From contig CP070695.1 in the NCBI GenBank assembly GCA_020353515.1, forward strand, positions 4,325,589 to 4,389,588: 64,000 bases of DNA, given 5' to 3'. The notes under the pieces were generated by a model that worked only from the letters and a program-made list of their open reading frames with translations, searched no databases and was not told the DNA's origin. The position numbers and the translations under genes were made by a program. How positions within the stretch are numbered: position 1 is the stretch's first letter; every line of letters starts with the position of its first letter. This document shows, piece after piece, positions 9,097-17,781 of this stretch. Origin of the DNA: Candidatus Heimdallarchaeota archaeon (GTDB lineage: Archaea > Asgardarchaeota > Heimdallarchaeia > Hodarchaeales > Hodarchaeaceae).

Positions 9097-10010
9097 TTAT
9101 TCTATTTCAAATCCTGTAATTATTTCTGGTGGTAACTTTCTCAGATATTCAACTAACGATAAAAAACCAAAATTATTCACTTGTTTTTGGGTTTGAAAAG
9201 ATTGGATAACCTTGTACAATTTAATAGCTCGGATGAATTGTATTTTAGAAAGGAGGATCGCTTCTGGATAACGTAAAGTTGTATAAGCTATTAAAGCGAG
9301 TCCTAGAAAATCAAACAAACTGGGAAGAATTGGATTTGTTATCCACAAAGATAAATTATGACCAAGGTTCAAAATAGGCCGCATACACCCTAATGCTGTA
9401 GCAATAACCCATAAATTTCTCGCTGTGTGGACTCTATTATCAGTTATCACATGTTTTGTTGTTAGATAAACATAAATGAACAGCGATAATACAAAAAATC
9501 GATAACCCTCTAATAGTAGTTGAAAACCACTTGCCAGTAAAATAATTCCATTTTAGGTAATTAATCCTACCCCTACATCAGGGGAATGAAAATCGACATA
9601 CTTCCTCATCTTAACAAACAATACTAGTCCCGTCTCGGGAAGATTCACAACTTCATACAATAAAATGAATGTCTGAATAATAGAAAACCAAATCACTCCT
9701 ATAAGCAATATAATTAGAGGGGGACGATCCCACTTCATTCGTATTGTATAAACGAAGATAAACAAGAAAAATATCATAAATGTACTATCTACGATTTGCC
9801 ATACTAACACCACCGGTGAGGAAAGGTTGATCCGAATGACGTCAGAAAACTGTTGAATTGTAAGTGTTATCCACATCTCAGTATATAACAGATAATCAAA
9901 AATCTTCGTCCGAAAATAGTATCTCAAAAAATAGTAGCAGGAATTAGACTTAATAATGCTACTCCAATACGAATCCAGTCGAAAACAGTAAGAGATTCTA
10001 GTAAAAGCAT
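9097..10010 (-). pseudogene. disrupted multi-pass membrane protein
   Basis: One membrane-protein gene appears to be broken twice. Translation from ATG 10010 (after AAGGAGAAGG) gives MLLLESLTVFDWIRIGVALL... and runs into a stop at an A-run (9926-9931; T-run on the coding strand). One extra base there joins it smoothly to the downstream frame (...RYYFRTKIFDYLL...). That frame continues to an in-frame TAA at 9553-9555. After it the same frame stays open to 9097 and ends GFEIE. The joined product would be about 300 residues with 6-7 hydrophobic segments. I do not recognise the family. It may be truly decayed, or a frameshift plus a substitution in the assembly. It sits 26 bases behind the small zinc-finger gene. 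Confidence 0.6.
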
Positions 10011-10036
10011 AGTAACCAAAATTCCTTCTCCTTAGA

Positions 10037-10216
10037 CTAATCACATGCTTGGTCACTCTTTACAGCTGAAAGTTGACACGATTTACAGTAGATCTCACCA
10101 CTACTCGTCTCAATGATACACTTTTCACAAAAATTTCCTGCACAAAAAGCACAATTATAATTTGATTTCCGTTTTTTGCACCATTCACACCATTCAAAGA
10201 GCTTGTCTTGGATCAT
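10037..10216 (-). CDS. small cysteine-rich zinc-finger protein (59 aa)
   Basis: A 59-residue protein that starts with ATG at 10216 and ends with TAG at 10037-10039. It carries ordered cysteine pairs: CEWC (10-13), CAFC (22-25), CEKC (30-33) and CKSC (44-47). This is a two-zinc cross-brace-like arrangement reminiscent of small B-box/FYVE-like fingers. Fold and ligand are inferred from spacing. It is immediately upstream of the disrupted membrane protein, in the same orientation, and probably shares its transcript. Confidence 0.65.
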   Translation of the reverse strand: MIQDKLFEWCEWCKKRKSNYNCAFCAGNFCEKCIIETSSGEIYCKSCQLSAVKSDQACD

Positions 10217-10335
10217 CTTCTCTTATGACATTGTGAAAAGGTGTTTTTAACATTTCACCTAAAGCAGTTATTAATCTTTAATAATTGAAGAAAAATTTTT
10301 ATCATGATTATTATTCACTGAATAAAGGATTTAGT

Positions 10336-11033
10336 ATGTCACAAGAATTTTCTCTTCCACGACTTATTGTCCAAGTAATAGTTGGGTTTATTTTTTATGG
10401 TATTTTTTTTTTGTACCCGCAGGTTCTATAGAATGGATAGAAGCTTGGATATTTCTTATCATTACCTTTCTCTATGTGATGGTAATCGTCCTTTATTTCT
10501 GGAAAAAAGATCCTACAATTCTGTTATCTCGGTCCAAAATCAAGCCTGAAAAAGGATTCGATACAGTATTTTTTTTGATTACAGGTTTAACTTTTTTCTC
10601 AATGTTTCTCATTACTGCTTTTAGCGTGAATCCTGCATTAACTGATCTATTTCCGTGGTCAAATTTCAGAGTTCCATTAGCAATCGAATTCATTGGATTT
10701 GGTGGGATGATACTTGCCTTTACAATATTATTCATTGTAATGCGGGAAAATGCTTACGCATCAAAACGAATTGGAGTAGATGAAGGGCAAAAAGTGATCA
10801 CAACAGGCCCCTATTCGTATGTTCGCCACCCGATGTACATCGGATTCATTATCATGACTATTTGCTTCCCAGTAGCACTTGGGTCATTTCTTGCTCTACC
10901 ATCAGCGGTACTTGTCGTTATTCTTATCGCTGTTCGAGCAACTTATGAAGAAAAGACATTAATAAAAGAATTGGAAGGATATAAGGAATATACTGAAAAA
11001 GTACGTTACCGATTAATACCTAAGATATGGTAA
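10336..11033 (+). CDS. isoprenylcysteine carboxyl methyltransferase-like membrane protein, frameshifted in a T10 run
   Basis: An ICMT/PEMT-family integral membrane methyltransferase. The C-terminal core GPYSYVRHPMYIGFI is the SAM-binding motif, followed by the ExxL-type pattern (EEKTLIKELEGYKEY). Reading from ATG 10336 gives MSQEFSLPRLIVQVIVGFIF... and fails inside a run of ten T (10403-10412). One extra T restores FVPAGSIEWIEAWIF and the whole family N-terminus, so the shorter frame that begins at 10476 is a fragment of the true gene. The result is about 232 residues with 5-6 TM segments. The missing T may be an assembly error or a site of polymerase slippage. It heads a same-strand run with DUF169, ACBP and a hydrolase. 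Confidence 0.75.
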
Positions 11034-11104
11034 AAATAATATTGGATATTTAATCCCAGAACAATAGCTAAGAAAATTAAATGAAGAATCAAGGAGATAG
11101 AAAA

Positions 11105-11833
11105 ATGGATAATTGGATGGAAATAGGAAAATCATTAGAGGAAATACTTAGGCCTCAAACATATCCGCTTGCGATAAAATTTGTAAAGGATGAATCAGAA
11201 TTCCCTGAAAGAACCAGACGGCCTGAAGAAAAGATTGCTATTTGTCAGGCATTGTCTATCTGTCGTAAATATGGGTGGACAATGGGAATAACAGGAGAAG
11301 ATAGTGGGTGCCCTGGAGCTAGCGTAACTTATGGATGGCCATCACCCATTGATGAATCCCAATTGGCGCAATTCTTTCAAATTGCTGGTTACGCTTCAGA
11401 TGAGATTGGGACACAAAGAATCGTGGAAAATTTAGATCGATTAGAAGCAGGGAAATATGGAGGAGTAGTAGTTTCACCCTTAACACGAACAAAGATCGTC
11501 CCAGATGTTATATTAGTGTATGGAAACCCAGCTCAGATTATGCGATTATTACAGGGAAATATGTATAAGGAAGGGAAGAAATTAAAAAGTGAATTGGCTG
11601 GAATAATGGCTTCCTGTACCGCGGGAATCATACGAACGTTTAATACTCATGAATGTCAAGTTGTTGTGCCTGGAAATGGGGATCGGGTTTTTGCGGGCAC
11701 TCAAGATAATGAAATGCTCTTCACAATACCTCCAGAAAAAGCAGAAGATATCATTGATGGGATGAGGCAACAACGTTTTGCGAAATACCCAATTCCTGCT
11801 ACACTACAGATGCCACCACCATTCCCCCTTTGA
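11105..11833 (+). CDS. DUF169 family protein
   Basis: A 242-residue DUF169 protein, soluble, function unknown. The family pattern is the N-terminal LRPQTYPLAIKF, then a conserved cysteine set (AICQALSICRKYG and GEDSGCPGA near residues 42-70), and the C-terminal PGNGDRVFAGTQDNEM with a final PP-rich tail. I chose ATG 11105 because AAGGAG lies 8 bases upstream at 11091-11096; an in-frame ATG at 11081 has no such site. The ACBP gene follows after 36 bases. Confidence 0.8.
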   Translation: MDNWMEIGKSLEEILRPQTYPLAIKFVKDESEFPERTRRPEEKIAICQALSICRKYGWTMGITGEDSGCPGASVTYGWPSPIDESQLAQFFQIAGYASDEIGTQRIVENLDRLEAGKYGGVVVSPLTRTKIVPDVILVYGNPAQIMRLLQGNMYKEGKKLKSELAGIMASCTAGIIRTFNTHECQVVVPGNGDRVFAGTQDNEMLFTIPPEKAEDIIDGMRQQRFAKYPIPATLQMPPPFPL

Positions 11834-11869
11834 TCTAATAATCACATCCACTAAAGGTTGTAGAAAATT

Positions 11870-12133
11870 ATGTCTGAAGACACAATTAAAGCAAAATTTG
11901 AAGACGCAGTACAACGAGCAAGTAATTTACCCAATCAACCACCTGAAATATTGCTCGAAATGTATGGACTCTATAAACAAGCTCTCGTTGGAGATGTAAC
12001 AGGGAAGAGACCTGGGCGTGTGAAAATTAAAGCACGATACAAATATGACGCTTGGGCCTCAAGAAAAGGAATGTCACAAGAGGATGCAATGAAAACATAC
12101 ATTAAACTAATTCAAAAGCTTGAAAGCACCTAA
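11870..12133 (+). CDS. acyl-CoA-binding protein (ACBP)
   Basis: An 87-residue protein that covers the complete four-helix ACBP domain. Hallmarks are FEDAVQRASNLP (helix 1), MYGLYKQALVGDV (about 31-43) and the block KARYKYDAWASRKGMSQEDAM (about 54-74, with the lysine and tyrosine/tryptophan that contact CoA and the acyl chain). It ends YIKLIQKL. ACBPs bind medium/long-chain acyl-CoA in the cytoplasm and buffer or deliver it. They are widespread in eukaryotes and patchy in prokaryotes. Its neighbours (a DUF169 protein, an ICMT-like methyltransferase and an alpha/beta hydrolase) fit lipid metabolism. Confidence 0.93.
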   Translation: MSEDTIKAKFEDAVQRASNLPNQPPEILLEMYGLYKQALVGDVTGKRPGRVKIKARYKYDAWASRKGMSQEDAMKTYIKLIQKLEST

Positions 12134-12175
12134 CTCAGGATTATAAAGGGAGCGTAACACGATTGAGGTTTACGT

Positions 12176-13000
12176 ATGCCAAGTATAGAACTAGAAGATA
12201 TTAATGTACATTATGAAATCAATGGAAAAGGAGCCCCTTTCGTTTTTATTCAAGGAGCATTCGTTAGTTCTACAATGTGGGAGAATCAGGTAAATTTTTT
12301 TTCAAAATCTTTTCAAACTCTAGTGTATGATTTACGTGGACACGGAATAACAGGCCCCTCTTCTAGAAAAAAATATTCAGTTGACCTTTATGCTGATGAT
12401 TTGGTTAATTTACTTGATGCACTGAATATAGATAAACCGATAATTTGCGGTATAAGTCTTGGTGGAATGATCGCACAAGTTTTCGCGACCAAATATCCTG
12501 AAAGGCTCTCTGCTTTGATATTAGCCGACACAGCGGCCACTATTACCCTCACGCACTGGGATTATATAATGAGGTATCTCATTGGCCCAAAATGGCTGAT
12601 GTTACTTTCTTTACGGATGATGGGGGTTCACAGATTTATAAAATTCTCATTTTGGTTGGGAAAATTCACCAGAAGTAAAGAGTGGCTTGGAAACGAAGAA
12701 ATTATTGAATATGAAAAGAATGAAATGCTAAATTTAAATAAAAAAGAATACCTGAAAATTTTTGGCTCATTATATGACTTTAAGTTACAGAAATTAGCTT
12801 TTATAACAGTCCCTACACTTGTAGTCAATGGTGAACACGAAGCGAAAAGTATTTTCAAGCATGCAGAGAAGATACAAAGCTTAATACCCAATTGTGATGT
12901 TGACATCATAAAAAACGCAGGCCATACGTCAAATATGGAAAATCCTAATGAATTCAATCAGAAAATCAATGATTTCCTACAGAAGAATAACATTGAATAA
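12176..13000 (+). CDS. alpha/beta hydrolase
   Basis: A 274-residue alpha/beta-hydrolase. The core is DLRGHG (near 56), nucleophile elbow GISLGGMIAQ (Ser near 97), VNGEHE (acid region) and AGHTSNMENP (catalytic His near 255). A longer cap region (about 120-200) is helical and hydrophobic, typical of lipase/esterase or C-C hydrolase caps. Substrate unknown. It lies 42 bases downstream of the ACBP gene on the same strand, so an acyl-ester or acyl-thioester substrate is possible but unproved. Confidence 0.85.
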   Translation: MPSIELEDINVHYEINGKGAPFVFIQGAFVSSTMWENQVNFFSKSFQTLVYDLRGHGITGPSSRKKYSVDLYADDLVNLLDALNIDKPIICGISLGGMIAQVFATKYPERLSALILADTAATITLTHWDYIMRYLIGPKWLMLLSLRMMGVHRFIKFSFWLGKFTRSKEWLGNEEIIEYEKNEMLNLNKKEYLKIFGSLYDFKLQKLAFITVPTLVVNGEHEAKSIFKHAEKIQSLIPNCDVDIIKNAGHTSNMENPNEFNQKINDFLQKNNIE

Positions 13001-13013
13001 AACATGGTAAGGA

Positions 13014-13571
13014 TTGGAGAAAATAATACAACAAATGGAACAACATATAGTGATTATTGATACCATTAATCCAACAATAACAAATGTGTACCATTCTCCG
13101 TCTGACCCCATTGAAGGAGATACTATTAATGCGTATGCTGATATTGAAGATGAGGCAGGGATTGCTATAGCTGAAATATATTTCCAAGTAAATGATGAAA
13201 TGGGATGGACTTCAATACCAATGGCTGTTTATGGAGGAACAACCTATCATGTAAGCATAGGATCATTTTCAGAAGATACGGAAATAAGGTATTATATCAA
13301 GGCTAGTGACGCATCAGACTCCAATAATGAAGCTATAAATGATAACGAAGGAAATTACTATGTAATCTATATTCTATTCTTACCAGAATCCTCTACACAA
13401 CCCACAACCTCTATGGTTGAGGAAACATCAGAAGAGGAAAGTAGTACAGAGCTAAGTGAACCAGGTCAAATCTCGATAAGGGCACCAATTAATTTAACTG
13501 GTCTTGAAATTGTCTTGTTAATAGCTAGTGCTGTACTCTATCGAAAACACAAAAAAATGCAAGGAAAGTAG
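13014..13571 (+). pseudogene. C-terminal remnant of a membrane-anchored Ig-like surface protein
   Basis: The frame encodes an Ig/bacterial-immunoglobulin-like domain (TINPTITNVYHSPSDPIEGD...), then a Ser/Thr/Glu-rich stalk (about 125-155). It ends in a single hydrophobic segment plus a basic tail (VLLIASAVLYRKHKKMQGK), the usual anchor of archaeal surface proteins. No signal peptide or ATG is found. A neighbouring frame from 13005 reads ...GENNTTNGTTYSDY and then stops. Joining it to VIIDTINPT would give a typical Ig-domain run, so a frameshift and loss of the 5' part are likely. TTG 13014 or ATG 13035 would be the only starts if the remnant is still translated. Confidence 0.5.
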
Positions 13572-13629
13572 TAATACTACTTTTTCCTCTTAAAGTATAA
13601 AAAAGGGGAAATTTGCGGTATAGATAGAC

Positions 13630-14481
13630 CTATATCGCGAATTCTCGCTTATGGAAGATGGTGAGCGCGCTAATTAAAGCAACTATTCCTACTCCAGCAA
13701 CGATGATTACATCACTTAATGGAAGCATTCCAGTCTTGATAATAGTACCAAGGCTGAAATAGTGGAATAAGGAAAAGTTTTGAATTCCAAGTTCTCCTGT
13801 AGGATCTAGCAATCCACCAAAACCATCTAGCATATATTGGCCTCCAATTAATACCCCAGCAGCAGTCAATGACCTATTTGAGTCGAGAAAAATGGTTGCA
13901 CATAATAAGGATATTGCCCCTAAGGCAAAGAGGAGTAAGAATATTCCGAGTGCATAATTGACTACAAGATCATTGTTAATCACATAGTGATAAACTACAT
14001 CATTATAGGTAAATCCTTCTGGGTACAACATATCCATAACCCAGGTCAAACCAATCATAAAAACAACGATAGCCATTGGAAATATGAGGCTGTACGTGAT
14101 ATAAACACCATATTTTTCTAAAAGATACCGCCATCTTGGAATCGGATAGCTCAACATTACATCTAGGGTGTTTTTATCAATCTCAGTGGATAATATTCGA
14201 GCTGGAATAAAGAGAGCAACGAAAAGGACAAGGATATTCATAGTACCTCCGCCATACATGAACAGGACAGCTTGCCAAGTCAAACCAAGACCTTCAAGAC
14301 CTAAATCACCTAATATAACTTTATAAATGGGATTACTCATTGCTTCCAGTCTTTCAAGAATAGTTTTGATCATAGTTGGAAAACTCAAAGCAACTGTACC
14401 CACAAAAGCTGCTGCAACCAAAGGAGGTACTAAACCAGTTAACCAAGACTTTCGTAGATTCTTCAAATAAACATGTACCAT
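13630..14481 (-). CDS. ABC-2 type transporter permease
   Basis: A 283-residue membrane protein with six hydrophobic segments and the ABC-2/YadH-like feature RILSTEIDKNTLDVMLSYPI between TM2 and TM3. There is an extended extracytoplasmic loop at about 150-175. It is the membrane subunit of the exporter whose ATPase gene lies 11 bases upstream in the same operon. Such permeases export drugs, lipids or polysaccharides; this substrate is unknown. The start MVHVYLKNLRKSW has the usual amphipathic N-terminal helix. Confidence 0.85.
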   Translation of the reverse strand: MVHVYLKNLRKSWLTGLVPPLVAAAFVGTVALSFPTMIKTILERLEAMSNPIYKVILGDLGLEGLGLTWQAVLFMYGGGTMNILVLFVALFIPARILSTEIDKNTLDVMLSYPIPRWRYLLEKYGVYITYSLIFPMAIVVFMIGLTWVMDMLYPEGFTYNDVVYHYVINNDLVVNYALGIFLLLFALGAISLLCATIFLDSNRSLTAAGVLIGGQYMLDGFGGLLDPTGELGIQNFSLFHYFSLGTIIKTGMLPLSDVIIVAGVGIVALISALTIFHKREFAI

Positions 14482-14492
14482 TGTTACATCAC

Positions 14493-15422
14493 CTACTCAT
14501 AAAATTGGAGGAAAATTTCTTCAAGAGTTGCATCCTCACAAGTAAAACGTTTGATATCATAATTGGAGATCCATTTCAACAATTCATTGACATCTTCTTT
14601 AATCTTTAACACGAAGGTGTTCGTCTTCGTCTGTTCAACGGAAATGACTGTGTTTAATTTCCTGATTTCTTCTTCGGAAGGAACTGAAGATCCATTGAAA
14701 GTTATCCGCACCTTCTGCATGAATTTTGTTTTCAGATCTTCAACGGCTTCAACAAGAATCATTTTCCCTTCTTTAATGATTCCCACGCGATCACAGACCG
14801 CCTGAACTTCAGCAAGATCGTGAGAACTCAAAAAGATCGTGTATCCTTCTTTACTGAGTTTCCTGATAATTTTGTGGAAATGTGCAGTCATAAGAGGATC
14901 GAGTCCACTTGTAGGTTCATCGAGGATCAGAAAATCAGGTTTCGCAGCTAACGCTGCAATTAGGCCAGCCTGTTGACGGTTTCCTGTAGAAAGAGATTTG
15001 ATCTTCTTGTGAAGCTTCACCCTAAAGTTTTGTCGAAGCTCAGCAAGAAATTCCTCATTTATGGGCCGAAATTTGCTAAAATACATTAGAAGTTCTTCGC
15101 CAGTAAAGTTCTCAAATAACGCCATGTCACCAGGCACATACCCAATCCTTTTACGAATTTCAAACCGTTCTCGGTGATGATCAAGTCCGAAAATAGTGAC
15201 AGTGCCAGTCTGGATTTTGAGGTAATCCAAAATAGCCCTCATAGTGGTGGTCTTTCCTGCACCGTTAGGCCCTAAAAAACCGAAGATTTCTCCTTTTTTA
15301 ACGTCAAAACTGACTTCTTGAGCTCCGATGACACGTGACCCAAATTTTTTACCTCCAAGGCCAAATTCTCGACCATAAACCTTAGTCAAGTTTGATACTT
15401 GAAGGATTGCTTCAGTACTCAA
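14493..15422 (-). CDS. ABC transporter ATP-binding protein (ABC-2 exporter)
   Basis: A 309-residue ATPase of the DrrA/CcmA-like exporter class. Walker A GPNGAGKTT lies near residue 52 and Walker B LILDEPTSGLDP near 165, with the switch histidine in SSHD. The signature is LSTGNRQQ instead of LSGGQ, a variant common in this exporter class. The C-terminal 70 residues (about 235-309) are the usual regulatory beta domain. It heads the operon with the permease. The operon is divergent from the tandem GbsR-like regulator at 15645. Confidence 0.9.
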   Translation of the reverse strand: MSTEAILQVSNLTKVYGREFGLGGKKFGSRVIGAQEVSFDVKKGEIFGFLGPNGAGKTTTMRAILDYLKIQTGTVTIFGLDHHRERFEIRKRIGYVPGDMALFENFTGEELLMYFSKFRPINEEFLAELRQNFRVKLHKKIKSLSTGNRQQAGLIAALAAKPDFLILDEPTSGLDPLMTAHFHKIIRKLSKEGYTIFLSSHDLAEVQAVCDRVGIIKEGKMILVEAVEDLKTKFMQKVRITFNGSSVPSEEEIRKLNTVISVEQTKTNTFVLKIKEDVNELLKWISNYDIKRFTCEDATLEEIFLQFYE

Positions 15423-15499
15423 TTTTTTTTACTCCGTTTGAATATTGCTATACATTATTGATTTTTGCACAATTGACGCAATTCTGGGAAACATGTTAG

Positions 15500-15520
15500 A
15501 AAACAGGTATATATACTTTT
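15500..15520 (-). promoter_or_regulatory. BRE/TATA promoter of the ABC exporter
   Basis: On the minus strand GGAAAAG is followed directly by TATATATAC (about 15508-15522). This is a good archaeal BRE plus TATA box, 86-93 bases upstream of the ATPase start. It predicts transcription from about 15485. Confidence 0.55.
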
Positions 15521-15565
15521 CCTTATAGGCGTAAATTTTGGAAATTTGGTAAATTAAAGTACATT

Positions 15566-15585
15566 AACGAAATATTTAAAATATG
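15566..15585 (+). promoter_or_regulatory. BRE/TATA promoter of the tandem winged-helix regulator
   Basis: ACGAAATATTTAAAATA (about 15567-15584) reads as BRE plus TATA on the plus strand, about 65 bases before the GTG start at 15645. The two divergent promoters lie within about 60 bases, so one bound regulator could control both. Confidence 0.45.
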
Positions 15586-15644
15586 CCTTATAATTGAATT
15601 AAATGACTTGAATTGCTGAAATCAACTTAAAACGAGGATAAAAA

Positions 15645-16760
15645 GTGAAAAATAATATCAATACAGCGCTTTATCAACTAAAGATTGATTATTTGCAATT
15701 TATGATTCAAGTACAGGATTGGCATGATCCTAACATCATATTAATTGTATATGCTCTCTTAATGGAAAAAGAAAAAATAACCCAAGATAATTTAATAGAT
15801 TTAACAGGATTAAGTCGGACTACAATCTCTGAAACCCTCTCACTTCTGATCAATGATCCTCGTGGAATTCCTGTTCTTCAGACACGCAAACCACGTGACA
15901 AGAAAAAATATTACTATTGTCCCCTTTCTTTTCAAGAATATGTGAAACGAATGTTCGGAGGAGCTCTAAAAACAATCAATCTTAACTTAGAATTTGTACC
16001 AGCTATGATAAAGAGATTAAATAGACTAAAACCACAAGATGAAGCAACTAATCATGTTAAAGAGTTCTTAGTATTTTTCTATACCTACAATCATTTTGTT
16101 CGTGTTGTTATGGAAAAGTATGACGAGGTTTTAACTGAATATTTTGAGAATCCAGAAAAAACACCAGATATCCGTAATTTTTTAACGCAAGAGGAGTTAC
16201 ACTTAGAACTTGATACACTAGATGAAACTCCTAACGAATACAAAGAAACGGACTCACTAACCAAAATTCAACGCGACTTTATTGGTGAAATGGTAAGTAT
16301 GGGTCAAACAAGTAGTAGCGGAGTCAACAAAGAACTTGCTTATGCATTTTTTTTGCTTTATCTTAGCAAAAGTCCAATTACTCAAGAAGATTTGATAAAA
16401 ATTACTAAATCACGTCGAGCTGCTGTGTCTGAAGCCTTTACATTGTTGTTACGACAAAAATTTGCCAATTTGGTTAAAAAACCTAATGATAGAAGAAAGT
16501 ACTATGAACCTATTATGAATTTAGACGTTTTTATATCCCAAAGATTACAGTTATCACGTCATAAAATCAATCAAATCAACTTAGTTATGAATAATAGATT
16601 TATCCCCGAAGTTGAGAAAATTGAAGGAGACAAAGAGGAGAAAGATAAGCTTAAGGCCTTTTTTCAAGAAACAGGGAGATATTTCCACATTTTGGGCCGC
16701 TATATGACGGATATGTTTGAATTTATTATGATCCAGTTAAAACAAACAAAAGTTGTGTAA
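15645..16760 (+). CDS. tandem GbsR/MarR-like winged-helix regulator
   Basis: A 371-residue protein built of two similar halves. Each has a winged helix followed by a helical segment. The first helix-turn-helix is EKITQDNLIDLTGLSRTTIS (about 44-63) with wing RKPRDKKKYYY; the second is PITQEDLIKITKSRRAAVS (about 244-262) with wing KKPNDRRKYYE. The long helices after each wing resemble the dimerisation helices of GbsR-like regulators, so the chain may act as a built-in dimer. It starts with GTG after AACGAGGATAAAAA, which offers GAGGA about 7 bases away. The divergent ABC exporter is its likely target. Confidence 0.75.
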   Translation: MKNNINTALYQLKIDYLQFMIQVQDWHDPNIILIVYALLMEKEKITQDNLIDLTGLSRTTISETLSLLINDPRGIPVLQTRKPRDKKKYYYCPLSFQEYVKRMFGGALKTINLNLEFVPAMIKRLNRLKPQDEATNHVKEFLVFFYTYNHFVRVVMEKYDEVLTEYFENPEKTPDIRNFLTQEELHLELDTLDETPNEYKETDSLTKIQRDFIGEMVSMGQTSSSGVNKELAYAFFLLYLSKSPITQEDLIKITKSRRAAVSEAFTLLLRQKFANLVKKPNDRRKYYEPIMNLDVFISQRLQLSRHKINQINLVMNNRFIPEVEKIEGDKEEKDKLKAFFQETGRYFHILGRYMTDMFEFIMIQLKQTKVV

Positions 16761-16967
16761 TTATTAATCATTCCCGAAATTCTAGGATTAATTCTGAAGA
16801 AAGTCATGATACGGTTGATGGAAAATAATAGTATGACTAAATAACACTTGTCGAACAGTATTATTTATCAAGTATACTCTTTTATAATTTGATTTCATCA
16901 GTGTCTGGTGATCAATATCTACTTGAGAGGTATTTTATAATTCAATAACTAACTGTTGGTTGTTATC

Positions 16968-17744
16968 ATGCCTAAAAACTCAACAGAAAAGATCGATCTA
17001 GCTATAATAGAAAGAAAATTAAGTAAAGCAAGTACTTCATCAATATACGACACCTTAAGCAAAATTCAACTTGGAAATGTACTGGAAAAAGAAAAAACAG
17101 AAGATAGATTGGATATCGACCTCGATGGTTTCGCTAAACATACATCCCTCTCTAAGGCAACTCAAAAGGAAGATAAGAAAGATCAAACAACTGAGACAAT
17201 CATTGAACCATCATTATCTCCTCCATCTACAGTTCAAGAATTATCAATCCATCACAAAGTATCAATAATAAGTGCCTTTGAAAATCTCTTCGAGATTGAA
17301 AGATATCTCTTGACAGTGGCAGGTAAAGAAATTGAATTTTCCCTGAAGACTGTATCGACAAACCGACATTCTGAAATGATAAAATCCGATATTAACGGTT
17401 CCGATGCAGGAATTATACTGCTTCCTTCCTTCACTGACAGAAATGACATTCAAACGATAATAAATAAACATGTCTCTGAATTATGGAGTTATAATGGACT
17501 AGGCCCTGTTCCTTTTGTGATTTTAGGCTTGGAAGATAACATCACTACTGGTTCATTAGCTTTAGCCGAATTAGAGCAATCTATCAGGACTTTTATTGAG
17601 AATTTAACCCCTGTCACTAGAGGAAATTATGGTTTTGGCGTAAAATACTTTCTTACCAAGAATTTAGATTCAGAAACAGAATTAAGGAAAGTATTGCGGG
17701 CATTATCCATTTTATTAATATCTTATGAACGTTTCAAGATCTGA
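16968..17744 (+). CDS. degenerate Ras-like G-domain protein (putative)
   Basis: A 258-residue protein. The first 90 residues are charged and disordered-looking. The rest follows the order of a Ras-superfamily domain: HKVSIISAFEN (beta1), LLTVAGKEIEFSLKTV (switch region/beta2-3), GSDAGIILLPSFTDRNDIQT (in the place of GAxxxILVFDVTDxxSF) and PVPFVILGLEDN (where the NKxD strand would be). It lacks the P-loop GxxxxGK[S/T] and a clear NKxD, so GTP binding is unlikely. Known analogues are the pseudo-GTPases; the assignment rests on pattern order and is uncertain. ATG 16968 was preferred to the upstream TTG. Confidence 0.5.
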   Translation: MPKNSTEKIDLAIIERKLSKASTSSIYDTLSKIQLGNVLEKEKTEDRLDIDLDGFAKHTSLSKATQKEDKKDQTTETIIEPSLSPPSTVQELSIHHKVSIISAFENLFEIERYLLTVAGKEIEFSLKTVSTNRHSEMIKSDINGSDAGIILLPSFTDRNDIQTIINKHVSELWSYNGLGPVPFVILGLEDNITTGSLALAELEQSIRTFIENLTPVTRGNYGFGVKYFLTKNLDSETELRKVLRALSILLISYERFKI

Positions 17745-17781
17745 AAAGCCAAGAAGGGAAGTAACTAAGAACACTTAGTTT

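Noticed and set aside
9553..9555. Stop readthrough or recoding in the membrane gene
   Set aside because: The codon is TAA, which is not used for selenocysteine or pyrrolysine; decay or error is simpler.
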